From Ophiothrix spiculata (taxonomy: Eukaryota > Echinodermata > Ophiuroidea > Amphilepidida > Ophiotrichidae): a stretch of DNA of 32,701 nt. The stretch is taken from assembly GCA_000969725.1 (NCBI GenBank), contig JXSR01S074588.1; one strand, given 5' to 3'. Below the pieces are notes generated by a model. That model was given only the letters and a program-made list of their open reading frames with translations, was not told the origin of the DNA and did no database searches. Below are positions 1-9,203 of this stretch, one piece after another. Every line of letters begins with the position of its first letter. The first letter of the stretch is position 1. The position numbers and the translations under genes are program-made.

Positions 1-98
1 GGTTCAACCGGAATAAACAATAGCCAACCGCCCAGAACCGGCCAGAACCGCCCAGAACCGGCAGACAACCGCCGGTTGAGTTTTGAAGCCGCCCCTAA
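1..98. repeat. GC-rich short repeat / partial foldback at window edge
   Basis: This stretch is far richer in G+C than its surroundings. It repeats variants of CCAGAACCG several times. GGTTCAACCGG at 1-11 is answered by CCGGTTGAG near 72-80, so the ends could fold together. The second copy of the following sequence (from 402) runs straight from GTTGAG into the shared block, so 1-98 looks like an insertion. It may continue beyond the window. No family is recognised. Confidence 0.45.
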
Positions 99-483
99 CT
101 CGTAAATACGTCTCGATATTGCACCACAGATTTCTGGCGGTCAAATGCCCTTTTTGTTTTAAAACTGTACTTGGGATGACCGTACTGACCTTAAGATACT
201 TTGAATATGGTCTATGTTGCTGATGTTGCTGATAGAAACAAAACGATATAAATCTACATTAAAAACAAAATAAAATAACGATCAGTCAGGTATCTGATCA
301 TCAATTAAAACAATGAGCAAGTAAATTCAATAAAAACTAAGAACGGTACCAAAATCTGTAATTTCTAAGTATCTGAATGAAATTGTGGTTAAGTTGAGTT
401 ACTCGTAAATACGTCTCGATATAGAACCACAGATTTCTGGGGGTCATATGCCATTTTTTTAAACTGTACTTTGGATGACCGTA
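99..483. repeat. Partial direct duplication of the unit-start block
   Basis: The block beginning CTCGTAAATACGTCTCGATAT occurs at 99 and again at 402, an offset of 303 bp. A third, more distant copy begins near 11590. All three continue into ACAGATTT, then TGGNGGTCA, then ACTGTACTT, then GATGACCGTA. The first copy (99-330) carries on through sequence that matches 11690-11820. The second copy is broken at 483 by a LINE. No coding capacity is visible. Confidence 0.75.
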
Positions 484-1290
484 TTTCAATATTAAGTATG
501 ATGGGCAAATTATCAAACCCCAGGAGAGTGTTAAATATCTCGGCGTTATGCTTGACCAAACCCTGTCCAATGCTGACATAGTTCAGCAGGTTATCAAAAA
601 AGCCATCGGTCGATTAAAATTTTTGTACAGATATTCCACCATTCTGAACCAGTCCCTCCGTAAGAATTTGTGCTCTGCCCTTATTCAATGCCATCTAGAT
701 TACTGCTGTACCGCCTGGTACTCTAGCCTGACCACCGCAGCTAGACAAAAATTACAGGTCACCCAGAACAAAATTGTCAGATTTGTTCTTGGCATGGAAA
801 ATAGGAGTCATATCGATCAAAGTACTCGTAATTTAATCAATCTTCTGAATATTCGTGACCGTGTGGTACAGCTAAGATTAAATCATGTTTTTAACATATT
901 CAACAATATGTCTTCAAACTAGCAGTCAAAAAACACCTGGCTGCTAGAGCCTTAAGACAAGAGTCTGATGATTTATACGTGTGTATGCTTATTTTTGTGG
1001 TTTGCCCTTTAACTGTTTTGTATCTGTTTCCTCCACGTCTCACAGACACTTTTCTGTTACTACTGGACCCCATTGGAAATAAGCCTGCACATGTAGCCAG
1101 ACTTTTATGGGTTTATCCATGCCTTGCTACTTTTTTGTGTTTGTGGTGCGTCATTCCAGCTTAGGATGGATATGTTTATATAATGCATGTTATTTAATTG
1201 TTGCTTTGTATATTGTATTTTTTTCTGGCTATATATATTGTTTTTCTATTTTCATTGCAAGTCTGAATAAAAAACAAACAAACAAACAAA
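484..1290 (+). mobile_element. 5'-truncated LINE (CR1/L2-like non-LTR retrotransposon) with precise empty sites
   Basis: The element begins inside the C-terminal part of a reverse-transcriptase ORF and ends with AATAAA followed by an AAAC-repeat tail at 1268-1290. It is flanked by CCGTA at 479-483 and again at 1291-1295, a 5-bp target-site duplication (6 bp if the A is counted). Uninterrupted versions of the target (GATGACCGTACTGAC and GATGACCGTATTGAC) are present at about 175-190 and 11680-11695, so both ends are fixed to the base. The 3' UTR region near 1065-1085 has GACCCCATTGGAAATAAG, which I recognise from LINE 3' ends of marine invertebrates. Extreme 5' truncation is typical of target-primed reverse transcription. 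Confidence 0.88.
485..922 (+). pseudogene. LINE ORF2 C-terminal fragment (reverse transcriptase thumb / post-RT region)
   Basis: Read from 485 without a start codon, the frame gives a KYLGVMLD segment, then an alpha-helical stretch, then NLCSALIQCHLDYCCTAWY at about residues 60-80. This last motif (ALIxxHLDYC) is characteristic of the region after the palm domain in CR1/L2/Jockey-type ORF2. The catalytic motifs lie upstream and are missing, so it cannot be active. The frame closes at a TAG at 920-922, but the typical C-terminal motif FKLAVKKHLAAR is found in another frame from 913. A frameshift or internal deletion therefore lies near 900-915; full-length relatives have more residues between the two motifs. 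The methionine at 548 is internal to the family and is not a real start. Confidence 0.85.
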
Positions 1291-1291
1291 C

Positions 1292-1789
1292 CGTACTGAC
1301 TTTAAGATACTTTGAATATGTTCTCTGTATTCTGCTGATAGAAATAACACGATGGTCTAAAAAGCATCGAATAAAATGCATGGGCGAGGTATATTTGACA
1401 GTTCCTGTGACAACAAAACATGTTGGATTAGAAATTACTATTGGGTCATGTAAAGTTTTGGTGTTATTTGATATAATATACGTAAGTGTTTGAACAATGG
1501 CAAAACTGCATCCTGTCGTCAAGAAAGAACGTACATGGTGAAACAAAGCAAATATTTGGAAGAAGATGACAGCTGATAATATTTATACATTAGCATGAAG
1601 ATATCACATAACGAACATATAACATTAATCTGCACAAATCACAAGATTAAATCGTTTAACCATTTCTCTCTTACGACTATTGCATTTAGAATATCAAACA
1701 ATATTTTTATTATTTGGTTTTGAAATACCAAATGTCCTGTTGACAAAGCAATTGAGAATAAATAACCTACTCAACGACATAATCCGTTG
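1292..1789. repeat. Shared unit block, no gene seen
   Basis: This block matches 11690-12300 in unit B, which has about 150 bp extra near 11730-11880 (that extra part matches 210-330 here). Its middle, about 1370-1690, also matches the reverse complement of 20590-21395 in unit C. Several short open frames occur, but they are not conserved between copies. I see no RNA gene or promoter. Confidence 0.6.
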
Positions 1790-1868
1790 GCCGTAGTGGG
1801 GCTTGATCTCGTGGCCTACTGATTCGGAGTAATGCGCTGTTTCACGAGACCACACGAGCTAGACGCTA
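1790..1868 (-). other. tRNA-like / SINE-head sequence, copy in unit A
   Basis: On the minus strand, TAGCTCGTGTGG (1850-1861) resembles a Pol III A box, and GAGATCAAGCCCC (1798-1810) a degenerate B box about 40 bp further on. Between them, TTACT-CCGAATC-AGTAG can form a five-pair anticodon-like stem with a seven-base loop. No acceptor stem can be built, so this is not a functional tRNA. A tRNA-derived SINE head is the best reading. The same sequence is at 12365-12441 in unit B. Confidence 0.4.
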
Positions 1869-2727
1869 TGATCCCACCGTAGGTCAATGTGCGCAGCACG
1901 ACTAATTTCTATCTTGGATCACCAGTATTTAAAATCGCCTTGTATTGTGTAGCGTCGTTGATGGATTTTACCCCTAATATCTTGGCCAAAAAAGATCGCC
2001 CGGCGATACGACCGCGCATATATGTAGATATATATGTAGACTAAATGAATTTCAGTCGTTGAAATATATATGTAGACTAAATGAATTTCAGTCGTTGTTT
2101 TGTGAATCAGAATTCTTGTATGGTTTTAATGGTCCATTTTGTGAAAAAAATATGAATCCATGACGTAGCATTCTCGATTTAGAATTATCTCGCCTTCCCA
2201 AGTAGCTTTTCGGTAAGGTGCCACTGTAATACTCTGCTTTACCATGTTAATGTACAATTCTATATATTATAGGTCAAGAGTAATAGTAATAGTGCATACT
2301 AAATTCTTTATGAAGAAGTGGTTTGTACGTGATGGACACTAAAGGACACATTTGTTATCGTGTACTTGTTGTGTTCATTTCAGCACATGTTCGAGATTCC
2401 TGAAGATTTGTTTAATCCTAATTTAAGTTTTAATTTAATTTGTTTGTGGATTGCAGGCTTACTATGTATGGATTATATTTGATATATATTATAAAACATC
2501 TTGGAGCCCTGTTAAAGATAAGCTTCTTTCAGCTTACTTGGTACCAAGTACCAAGTTTGGTTTCCTTGGTGAAAGCCTAAACAAGGTGAAGGTGATATAT
2601 TCTTAAACCTAATACCCTTGAACATACGCGTCCGTGGCTACAGAGCTGCACTCTAGGCGCTTCTACAAACTCTAACCTCCACATCCATTCCCAACCGCCA
2701 AACCCCACTTACCATAACATATCTGGT
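1863..2727. other. Segment present in unit A but absent from B
   Basis: Unit B passes directly from ACACGAGCTAG (ending 12441) to TTTTACTTGAAAATGCC, which corresponds to 2728 here. These 865 bases are therefore an insertion in A or a deletion in B. No clear target duplication or terminal repeats are seen, and CTAG/CTGG microhomology at the join favours deletion. It contains a two-copy tandem repeat at 2029-2097. No ORF or RNA gene is recognised. Confidence 0.6.
2029..2097. repeat. 36-bp direct tandem repeat, two copies
   Basis: The sequence starting TATATATGTAGACTAAATGA and ending TTTCAGTCGTTG occurs twice with a period of 36 bp (TGTAGA at 2035 and 2071). The two copies look identical apart from the edges. 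Confidence 0.85.
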
Positions 2728-4188
2728 TTTACTTGAAAATGCCGTTAGTATTCTATTCCAAGCTGCAAAGCGAAAACTTGAACCACTGACCGAAGCTAAA
2801 TTCTTCCACTTTTAGTGATCGTGAACTTGACCTCCGAGGAGCTGCCACTCAAACTTTGAAAGGGAACCTTCAAAAATCATAGTTAGGGAATGTATTCACG
2901 AAAACACGAAAACAAAATGCATCTGCCCTACTTTATTGTAAATGTATTCCATTTGTTCAGAATAGTCTTTCTAATAATGTATTAATATTGTCAGTTGTTC
3001 TTTGTTCCCGAAATGTTTGATTGTCTCAAATGAATTTACATCTAGCGGTTTTGGAATTTCAATTTAAAAAAGACGGATAAAAAAACACCTAAGCTAGGAA
3101 GAGGGTGTCTTTCGGTAATAGGCCCAAAAAAGGAAAAAAATGGTCTTTCAGTGAGTGCAAAACTGAAGGGCTTCCGTCTTTTCTACAGCACATTACCGTA
3201 CTTATTTTTGCTTCATTTGGATTGAAAAGTACTAAAAGTAAAATAGAAATTATTACCCATAGACTTAAATGGTAAAAATGGCCACCACGTTTGTTTGGAA
3301 CCAGATCGCACATGTTGGGTGATTTGCATAAATTATGACGCAACTACTACCACAGTATATAGAACAACAACAAAACCACTATCTTTAGGGCATTATATCC
3401 CATAGAGCCAATGTCATGACAAAATACATAGTAAAACCTCTTTTTGAATATCATTGGCTAACCTGATTCTGCATACAATTATCATGTTAGAAAGACTTCA
3501 AATAAAAATCAAATGAGGTCGTCATTCAGTGACGGTATTTGCTTCGGGAAAAGATGGTATTTCGAAGATAGCGTTTGCGAAAAAATGTATCATGAAAACA
3601 AAGGTCATTCATTTGCTTCTGAAAAATTGGGTTACTCAGTGAGAAAGATGTTCAAACGGGGGTCATTCTGTGAGAGCAACTTGATAAAAATTAAAAGGAG
3701 GTCATTCGGTGAGAGGGGTATTAAAAATGTGGTCATTGTTGCCGCACGTCCATGTCACATGTTTTGGGGAAGATTTACACATATGTTTAGCAATTTTCAT
3801 AAATTATTCACATAAAAAAGAAATGGACATTAAAACACAAATAGTAGCAATCTTGAATTCTAATTAACTCACGAGATTGATATCAAAACAGTGCTGTAAT
3901 GAAAAGGTCTTATGTTGGTGAAGACTATTTATTCAAGACGACAAAGTAATTGCTTATCACTCTAGTCATACATGAAGTTAGGGCATACTGGCTCTTTGAG
4001 ATAAACCGCTAGCATTATTTTTTCAACAATATTTCCGACTCGTCATAACAAATCATTGCGCTCGTCTATCCGCACTTTTGTCTGATTTACAAACTTTACA
4101 TGAAATTGATATAGAGGAAAATGGTGATAAAATAATACAACTCGTGTCTTTGTGTACAAAACTAAAACTAGTTAGGCCAAGGAATGTA
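2728..4188. repeat. Best-conserved noncoding block of units A and B
   Basis: This block aligns with 12441-13870 almost without interruption, at roughly 85-90% by eye. The part from 3820 also matches 21415-21760 in unit C, and weakly 27440-27620 in D. The short open frames at 3089-3343 (-) and 3513-3815 (+) are not kept in unit B, where the equivalent of the second is broken by indels and stops. Conservation here reflects recent duplication rather than visible coding constraint. Confidence 0.65.
3517..3745 (+). repeat. Degenerate minisatellite, about 30-40 bp period
   Basis: Variants of GGTCATTCNGTGAGAG recur at about 3518, 3602, 3633, 3660, 3700 and 3732, spaced 28-40 bp apart. Related GTCTTTCGGTAA and GTCTTTCAGTGAG lie at about 3111 and 3143. 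Because some spacings are near multiples of three, an open frame at 3513-3815 shows a loose repeated SFxE motif. That frame is broken in the unit B equivalent (13217-13440). I therefore call this a repeat rather than a gene. Confidence 0.5.
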
Positions 4189-4551
4189 ATAGGGGAACTG
4201 ATATTCTCCGCCATTTTGATTTCAACGCCGTGTAAAACCTATGGGACGGCAGTCATCTGGGATTGTCGCTCATGCTCCGGCATTTTACGGTTCCGCGTGC
4301 AACATTTCTAGAATCTTCGCAACGGATTAGCTGGAAATTTGGCGTTCTTTGATCAGAGCAAGTCGCAATACAGGCTATTTGAAACGCAGCAGACACGGTT
4401 TGCGCGTGAAACAAAATGTACACGCTGTATATGCGTCAAGTGAAGATCGCGATCTGCCAGGACATCGGGCTAAACTCCGAATACATCCGAAGGTACAATA
4501 ACTCTGCTCCATGAGCGACACAAGATGGCGGAGAAAACTTGTTCCCCTATA
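4189..4551. mobile_element. MITE-like element with 28-bp inverted ends (ATAGGGGAAC...)
   Basis: The left end ATAGGGGAAC, followed by TCTCCGCCATTTTG, is matched in reverse by CAAGATGGCGGAGAAAA then GTTCCCCTAT at 4520-4550. The intervening sequence of about 300 bases is richer in G+C than its flanks and has no sustained open frame. The equivalent place in unit B lacks it and instead carries a different MITE (13888-14051). A TA target is possible but not certain. It is non-autonomous; the superfamily is not assigned. Confidence 0.7.
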
Positions 4552-4729
4552 AAAAAAATCCTTGAGATACGCTCATTTCTCAGTCCGCTTAACAGACACC
4601 ACCATATGAACGTGTCCATAGCTAACACAACTGTATGATAACGTGTTGAACGCAAATAAGTGAATCAAACACATGACGAACAACAATAAATACAACTTAA
4701 CGATAGAAGAATTAAGTACGTTAGACGTA

Positions 4730-4948
4730 CACTCTTATAACGAAAGGATCAAATTTGATCCCATAAAGTATCAAATATGAGCTTATCCTTTTTGGGATCA
4801 AATTTGATCCTTTTTGGGATCAAATTTGATCCTTTTGGGATCAAAAAGGAGTGTATTTGATCCGAAAAGGATCAAATTTGATCCCAAAAAGGATAAGCTC
4901 ATATTTGATACTTTATGGGATCAATTTGATCCTTTCTTTTTAAGAGTG
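4730..4948. mobile_element. Near-perfect palindromic MITE (219 bp), TA target duplication
   Basis: The ends are CACTCTTA and TAAGAGTG. They are flanked by TA at 4728-4729 and 4949-4950, and unit B keeps the single TA in TTAGACGTACACTCGGC (near 14367). Almost the whole element folds on itself. It contains four exact copies of the 16-base palindrome GGATCAAATTTGATCC (4746-4761, 4795-4810, 4817-4832, 4869-4884) and a degenerate fifth at about 4918-4932. A TA target with ends like these fits a Tc1/mariner-type MITE. There is no coding capacity. Confidence 0.85.
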
Positions 4949-5020
4949 TACGTTTGGCTCTATACGGTGACGTTTTGGTAGACAAATAGCGTCGATATGA
5001 TAAAAACATCGATTCAACTT

Positions 5021-5164
5021 TAATTGTTTTTATCGCTTTAAAATTCAATTTACCTGGGCGTTTTATTATTTTATCTGCGAACTGTTCCTCAGAGTGACAT
5101 CAAAACAATTAGATTTGAAGTGTCTTCTCTAACCTTGACGGCTAAGTGTTCCTTTATTAAACAG
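5021..5164. repeat. Conserved module copy 1 (M1)
   Basis: This is the first of eight copies of a module of about 150 bp. Landmarks in order are TAATTG, AATTTACCTG, ATTATT, CATCT (here TATCT), a CCCTAG-like core (diverged here), AAAAC, AGTG and a terminal ACAG. On the minus strand AATTTACCTG reads CAG/GTAAATT, a strong splice-donor match. On the plus strand the end TTCCTTTATTAAACAG resembles a weak acceptor. The two signals are on opposite strands and cannot form one intron. All three frames of the minus strand contain stops. Confidence 0.6.
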
Positions 5165-6098
5165 AATTAAGAAGTTTTCCTGTTGAGATATCGTGAACTA
5201 AAATCTAAAACATTAACATTAGAATGCCGTATTTGTCTTTTGTTTACATAAAAATTGCAATGTTTGCTTCATTTGAAATGCTCAATTTGTAAGATATGTA
5301 TATTCTTTTCGGATTTTGGGGGGAATAAATTTGTTAACAATTGTTGGTATATAATGTCAATCATTTTAAATGCATTTCATTTTATATCATGATGCACAAC
5401 TATCCACCAAAATATTTTATAGGGTAATCTAACTTCTCAAGAAAGAATAGATGACTGAATAGATAAGCCTCGTCCTATAATCTACAAATATTATTAATGT
5501 AATAGCATTGGAAAAAAGATTATAGATAACAAAATCATGGTTTATATTTAGAAGGCATGTTATAAACTATATATTTTGGTTAAGTACTAATGAGGTGTCC
5601 AAAACTGCAGACGATAGCAAAATAAACACTGAGTGATGGAATCCATCGCGATATATTTGTTTATTATACCTTGTAAATATTCATGAGCCAATGGTGCCAA
5701 TTCATTGGTCAATTGCAGCATCATTAGATGTCACTCTCACTATAAAGTTCCCCCTAACCAGTTGGTATTTTTCCCCAAAAAACCCTACATCATCCCCATG
5801 ATCAAAGTCCATCCCATACACTAATAATAACTGGTGCTGAAGTTCAAATGGGAATTCCAATATACAAAAACAATATCAGTGGTCCCATGGAGGTTTATAG
5901 AAAAGCAGTATCTAACTGACTGGCTTTGGAATGTAAAACCAGGATATATATGAAGAAATGATGGTTTTAAATTATGAAGATAATTATACTTTCATTATTC
6001 AAGTTACAGGACTACAGATATCAAAAAGGTGAGCAACTATGTCTTGAGTAAAATATTTCAAGCTTACTTTGAAGTGAGATGCCGAGCTGTGATAAGCT
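5165..6098. other. Noncoding unit A sequence
   Basis: Parts match unit B. 5290-5460 is similar to 14730-14890, and 5460-5640 to 15410-15560. The latter block, recognisable by CAAAACTGCAGACGATAGCAA and TGAGTGATGG, recurs again at 9040-9170. From about 5660 to 6098 no match inside the window was found. No ORF, RNA gene or inverted repeat is seen there. Confidence 0.5.
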
Positions 6099-6502
6099 AA
6101 TAATTTCTTCAAATCATAAAACATCAAAATTTCACTTGTGTTTCCTTATCACAAATCTCTATTTGGGCTACAACATCGAAAGAAAAGACTAATTTAACTT
6201 GAAAGGTACATTACAATGTGTTTCCTTTCACAAATCTCTATTTGGGCAACAACATCGAAAGAAAAGACTAATTTAACTTGAAAGGTACATTACAATGTGT
6301 TTCCTTTCACAAATCTCTATTTGGGCAACAACATCAAAGACCTAAAGTTTAGGTCTTTTCTTTCGATGTTGTAGCCTAAATAGAGATGTAGGTCTTTTTT
6401 TTTTCGATGTTGTAGCCCAAATAGAGATTTGTGATAAGGAGACACATTATAATGTACCTTTCAAGTGAAATTTTGATGTTTTATGATTTGAAGAAATTAT
6501 TT
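6099..6502. mobile_element. Foldback element with an internal 80-bp tandem duplication in one arm
   Basis: AATAATTTCTTCAAATCATA at 6099 is matched in reverse by TATGATTTGAAGAAATTATT ending 6502. The arms continue pairing through the CAAAATTTCACTT, TCTCTATTTGGGC and ACATCGAAAGAAAAGAC segments. The left arm holds the block starting GTGTTTCC three times (6138, 6218, 6297; spacing 80 and 79), while the right arm has essentially one full copy. The centre, near 6335-6345, is a short AGACCTAAAGTTTAGGTCT hairpin. There is no ORF; it is a non-autonomous foldback or MITE. Confidence 0.8.
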
Positions 6503-6622
6503 CAAACACAACGTACCGTAGCGTTCGAAACGTGTCAAGCATTGGCAAAGGCAAACCTAGGGCTAGGCTAGGCTAGGATACACATTCCAGTCAATTGGTA
6601 CCTTTGGTTCATAAATACTTAA
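6503..6622. other. Short spacer between two mobile elements
   Basis: This spacer contains a short GCTAG repeat near 6560-6580 (GGGCTAGGCTAGGCTAGG) and ends in TTAA, the presumed target of the next element. Confidence 0.5.
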
Positions 6623-7175
6623 CCCTCGTCTACCCAGGGGGGGGGGGGGGGTTGTTGTTGCAATCCCCCCCCCCTAAGGTTTTTTCCCCGCTGCATAAAA
6701 ACGCAAAAGCAACCGACCCCAGGCATTTGGGTAATCTCTTTTACATCCTTTGCGGTCATTTTGATTAGGGGTTACCACCTAAGGTGGGGTTACGGTAGGC
6801 CGTCAAAGTTGGGGTGTAGGGTGGGGGGGGGGTGCAGCCCCGGATAATTTTAAGTCGCCATGTTGAAAAATATATGCATGCTATGAAGCTGAAACTTGCA
6901 GGACATGTTAGAATTATCATTTCCCTTATTTATTAGCAAAATACCCGACGAAAATCGGTCATTTAGAACTTTTATAGCAAAATTTTGATTTTGGTGGCCA
7001 TTTTTGCCAAAATCCCGATTTTTCCGATTTACGACCTTTATGACGTCATAATTACGTAACGCCGTGGCCGATTTTTGTGATCTTGGAATCATTTGATAGG
7101 AGAGGACCATACCTATCTATTAATAGCAAAACCAAGTTCATAGGGGGTTCCGTTTCAAAAATTTAGGGGGGGTTG
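6623..7175 (+). mobile_element. G-rich TTAA MITE, piggyBac-like ends (copy 1, right end lost)
   Basis: The element starts CCCTCGTCTACCC directly after TTAA (6619-6622). A TTAA target and CCC-initial ends are hallmarks of the piggyBac superfamily; the assignment here is inferred from the ends only. Runs of G (6637-6651), C (6665-6673) and G (about 6822-6830) follow. The body from about 6960 to 7170 is the reverse complement of 17140-17340. The right terminal repeat is missing after AAATTTAGG. The palindromes TGACGTCA (7041-7048) and TTACGTAA (7052-7059) lie in the body. No transposase is encoded. Confidence 0.7.
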
Positions 7176-7663
7176 CAACAATGTATATCTATTTGTTTGA
7201 CCATTTCAACTAGGATCTTCACGTGTTTTGTTTACACGTGTACCTAAAAGATGCAATGAAAGCAGTAATGGTTTATGTAAGAAATTATACAATTCATTAC
7301 TGTCTTCTTGGACGGACTCTAAAGTCATTATTGCAAAGCCAAGGTTGATTTTATTTTGATGACGTAAACAAAAACCGCTGTACTTAGGTTAAGTCAGGAT
7401 ACGAGGAATCAACTAGATACTTTGAACTATTTATACGGATATAGTAATTTATACATAAGACGGGCGTAATTAAATAATAGTAAAAAGTTATTATATAAAT
7501 ATAAGTTCAGATGCCGTTCATGCCACTGGCTGCTTGTAAACAAGAGTAAGATATCCCAGTTATAATTAAAGGTATAACACCAACTTCAAAGAAAGGTTGT
7601 TACCCCTGGAATGCTTCTTTAGTCAAATACCGGGGTCAAATATACCTCTATTTATTGTTTCAA

Positions 7664-7856
7664 CCCTCGTTCTCCGAAAGGGGGGGGGGGGTTGCATCAA
7701 AAACAGCTTTGTGTGCCGAATAAACTGCGTCAATTGCTTATATGTTATTGTTTTTACATCCATTACGCAATTGTTGACGTACATGAGCTGAATTTAAGGG
7801 GTGTCGTTTGGGTATGGGGTCGTCAAAGTTTATGGTAGAATGGGGTTGGTGAGGAC
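7664..7856 (+). mobile_element. Fragment of the G-rich TTAA MITE (copy 2)
   Basis: CCCTCGTTCTCC is followed by a G run at 7681-7692 and GTTGCA. Further on, GGGGTCGTCAAAGTTTATGG and AGAATGGGGTTGGTGA match the internal part of the copies at 6623 and 14899. The base before AA is C, so the TTAA is mutated to TCAA. It is incomplete on the right. Confidence 0.55.
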
Positions 7857-8475
7857 TTGTGGACGATATTTACCAATTAAATTATCAATGACTGATATTT
7901 GCCCTAGGTCGATGCTATTATGTTTATCTAAACCAAATGTTACGAAAACAATTTATTTTGAACTTTAAATACCGGATTAACCATGGTAACAGTATCACAT
8001 ACGTTTGCTGAACATGACTTTCAAATAAGATGTACACGTGGTTTGTTTATACGTGTATCTAAAAAGCGCAGTGAAAGTTGCAATAATTTATGTAACAAAT
8101 TATAGGAAACGTTACTGACCTCTTGAGTTGTAACTGCTAAGGACAAGGTGGATCTTATCTTGATAACATCGACAAGAAAACTGATCCCAGGTAATGTCGT
8201 TGGACATTGTCATCTTTTACATATTAAAAACAGACCTTATCAAAATGATAATTCCATGACTGCAAAATTATTATATAAGTATACTGTATTGAGACATGGT
8301 TGTGAATGACGACACCACGCCTACTAAATAAAAAGAGAGCATATTCCAGTTATTTTTCGTTATGCAAATACTATTCATAAAAACATTGAAAAAAGAGAAC
8401 AGACAATAAAAACACTGTTTATATTTTGGAAGGCATGCATAAACTATATACAGTATTTTAAGCTATGGTCATAAT

Positions 8476-8504
8476 GTTCGTACGAACAGAAGATTCGTAC
8501 GAAT
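8476..8504. other. Pair of TTCGTACGAA palindromes
   Basis: GTTCGTACGAAC (8476-8487) and ATTCGTACGAAT (8493-8504) are perfect 12-base palindromes only five bases apart. More TTCG(C/T)AC motifs follow up to 8545. The purpose is unknown; this could be the core of a decayed MITE. Confidence 0.4.
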
Positions 8505-9203
8505 CTTTTAAGAATAAGGTTCGCACGACGTTCGCACTGCGTTCACAAGAAGTATTTTTTGTACAAATATCTGACGAATGTTCATATTAAGAAGAAACGG
8601 AAAGTTAACTATGATTCAGGCTTTATGTTTATGTCCATTTCATATCATTTTACCATATTGACTGAAAATTATGTTTTTAAGATACTCATTTGTGTAATAT
8701 TTAACCATACAAAAGGTGCAATGAACAAATTATAGGAAACATAATTACTGATAACTGCTAAGGACAAGGTGCTTTTGATTTTCTAGATAACATCGACAAG
8801 AAAACTGATCCCAGGCAATGTCACCGGAAATTGTTATCTTTTTACATATTAAAGACAGACCTTATCAAAATGAAAATTCCATGACTGTTATTATAGAAGT
8901 ATACAGTATTGAAACACGGTTGTGAATGACGATACGTCTACTACAAAAAGGACTTTAACCTTTCCTTATAGATTATATTCCAGTTAGCTATCATTCTGAA
9001 TAGGCCTATACTATTCATTAAAAACATTGGAAAAAAGACAACAAAAACACCTTATATATTTTGGAAGGCATCTTATGAACTATATATTTTAGTTATATAC
9101 TAAATGAGGTTTCCAAAGCTGCAGACGATAGCAAAATAAACACTGAGTGATGAAATCCATTGCAATATATTTTTCCACTATTATGTGGTTGGATACCATC
9201 TAA

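Larger units (their letters stand above)
7220..9170. repeat. Three diverged direct repeats of about 0.65-0.8 kb
   Basis: Blocks beginning near 7220, 8020 and 8690 share landmarks in the same order: ACACGTG near a TTTGTTTA stretch, a weakly conserved GCAATGAAAG, GATAACATCGACAAGAAAAC, CAGACCTTATCAAAATGA, ATTCCATGACTG, GGTTGTGAATGACGA, and a close with GGAAGGCAT then ACTATATA. Some landmarks are present in only two copies. A fourth, partial version is in unit B at 15220-15560. The first copy is interrupted by a G-rich MITE fragment at 7664. No coding frame is preserved between copies. Confidence 0.7.

Noticed and set aside
979-1493. Plus-strand open frames at 979-1164 and 1107-1493
   Set aside because: They are the C-terminal tail and 3' UTR of the LINE and, for the second, run on into flanking repeat. 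They are not independent genes.
1229-1546. Minus-strand 105-codon frame
   Set aside because: It crosses the LINE tail and the duplicated flank and is not conserved in unit B.
4746-4884. CRISPR-like regular repeats
   Set aside because: The repeated 16-mers are palindromes inside one foldback element, with unequal and self-complementary spacers; the organism is an animal.
5165-5200. Coding exon after the acceptor-like end of module M1
   Set aside because: All three frames stop within about twelve codons.
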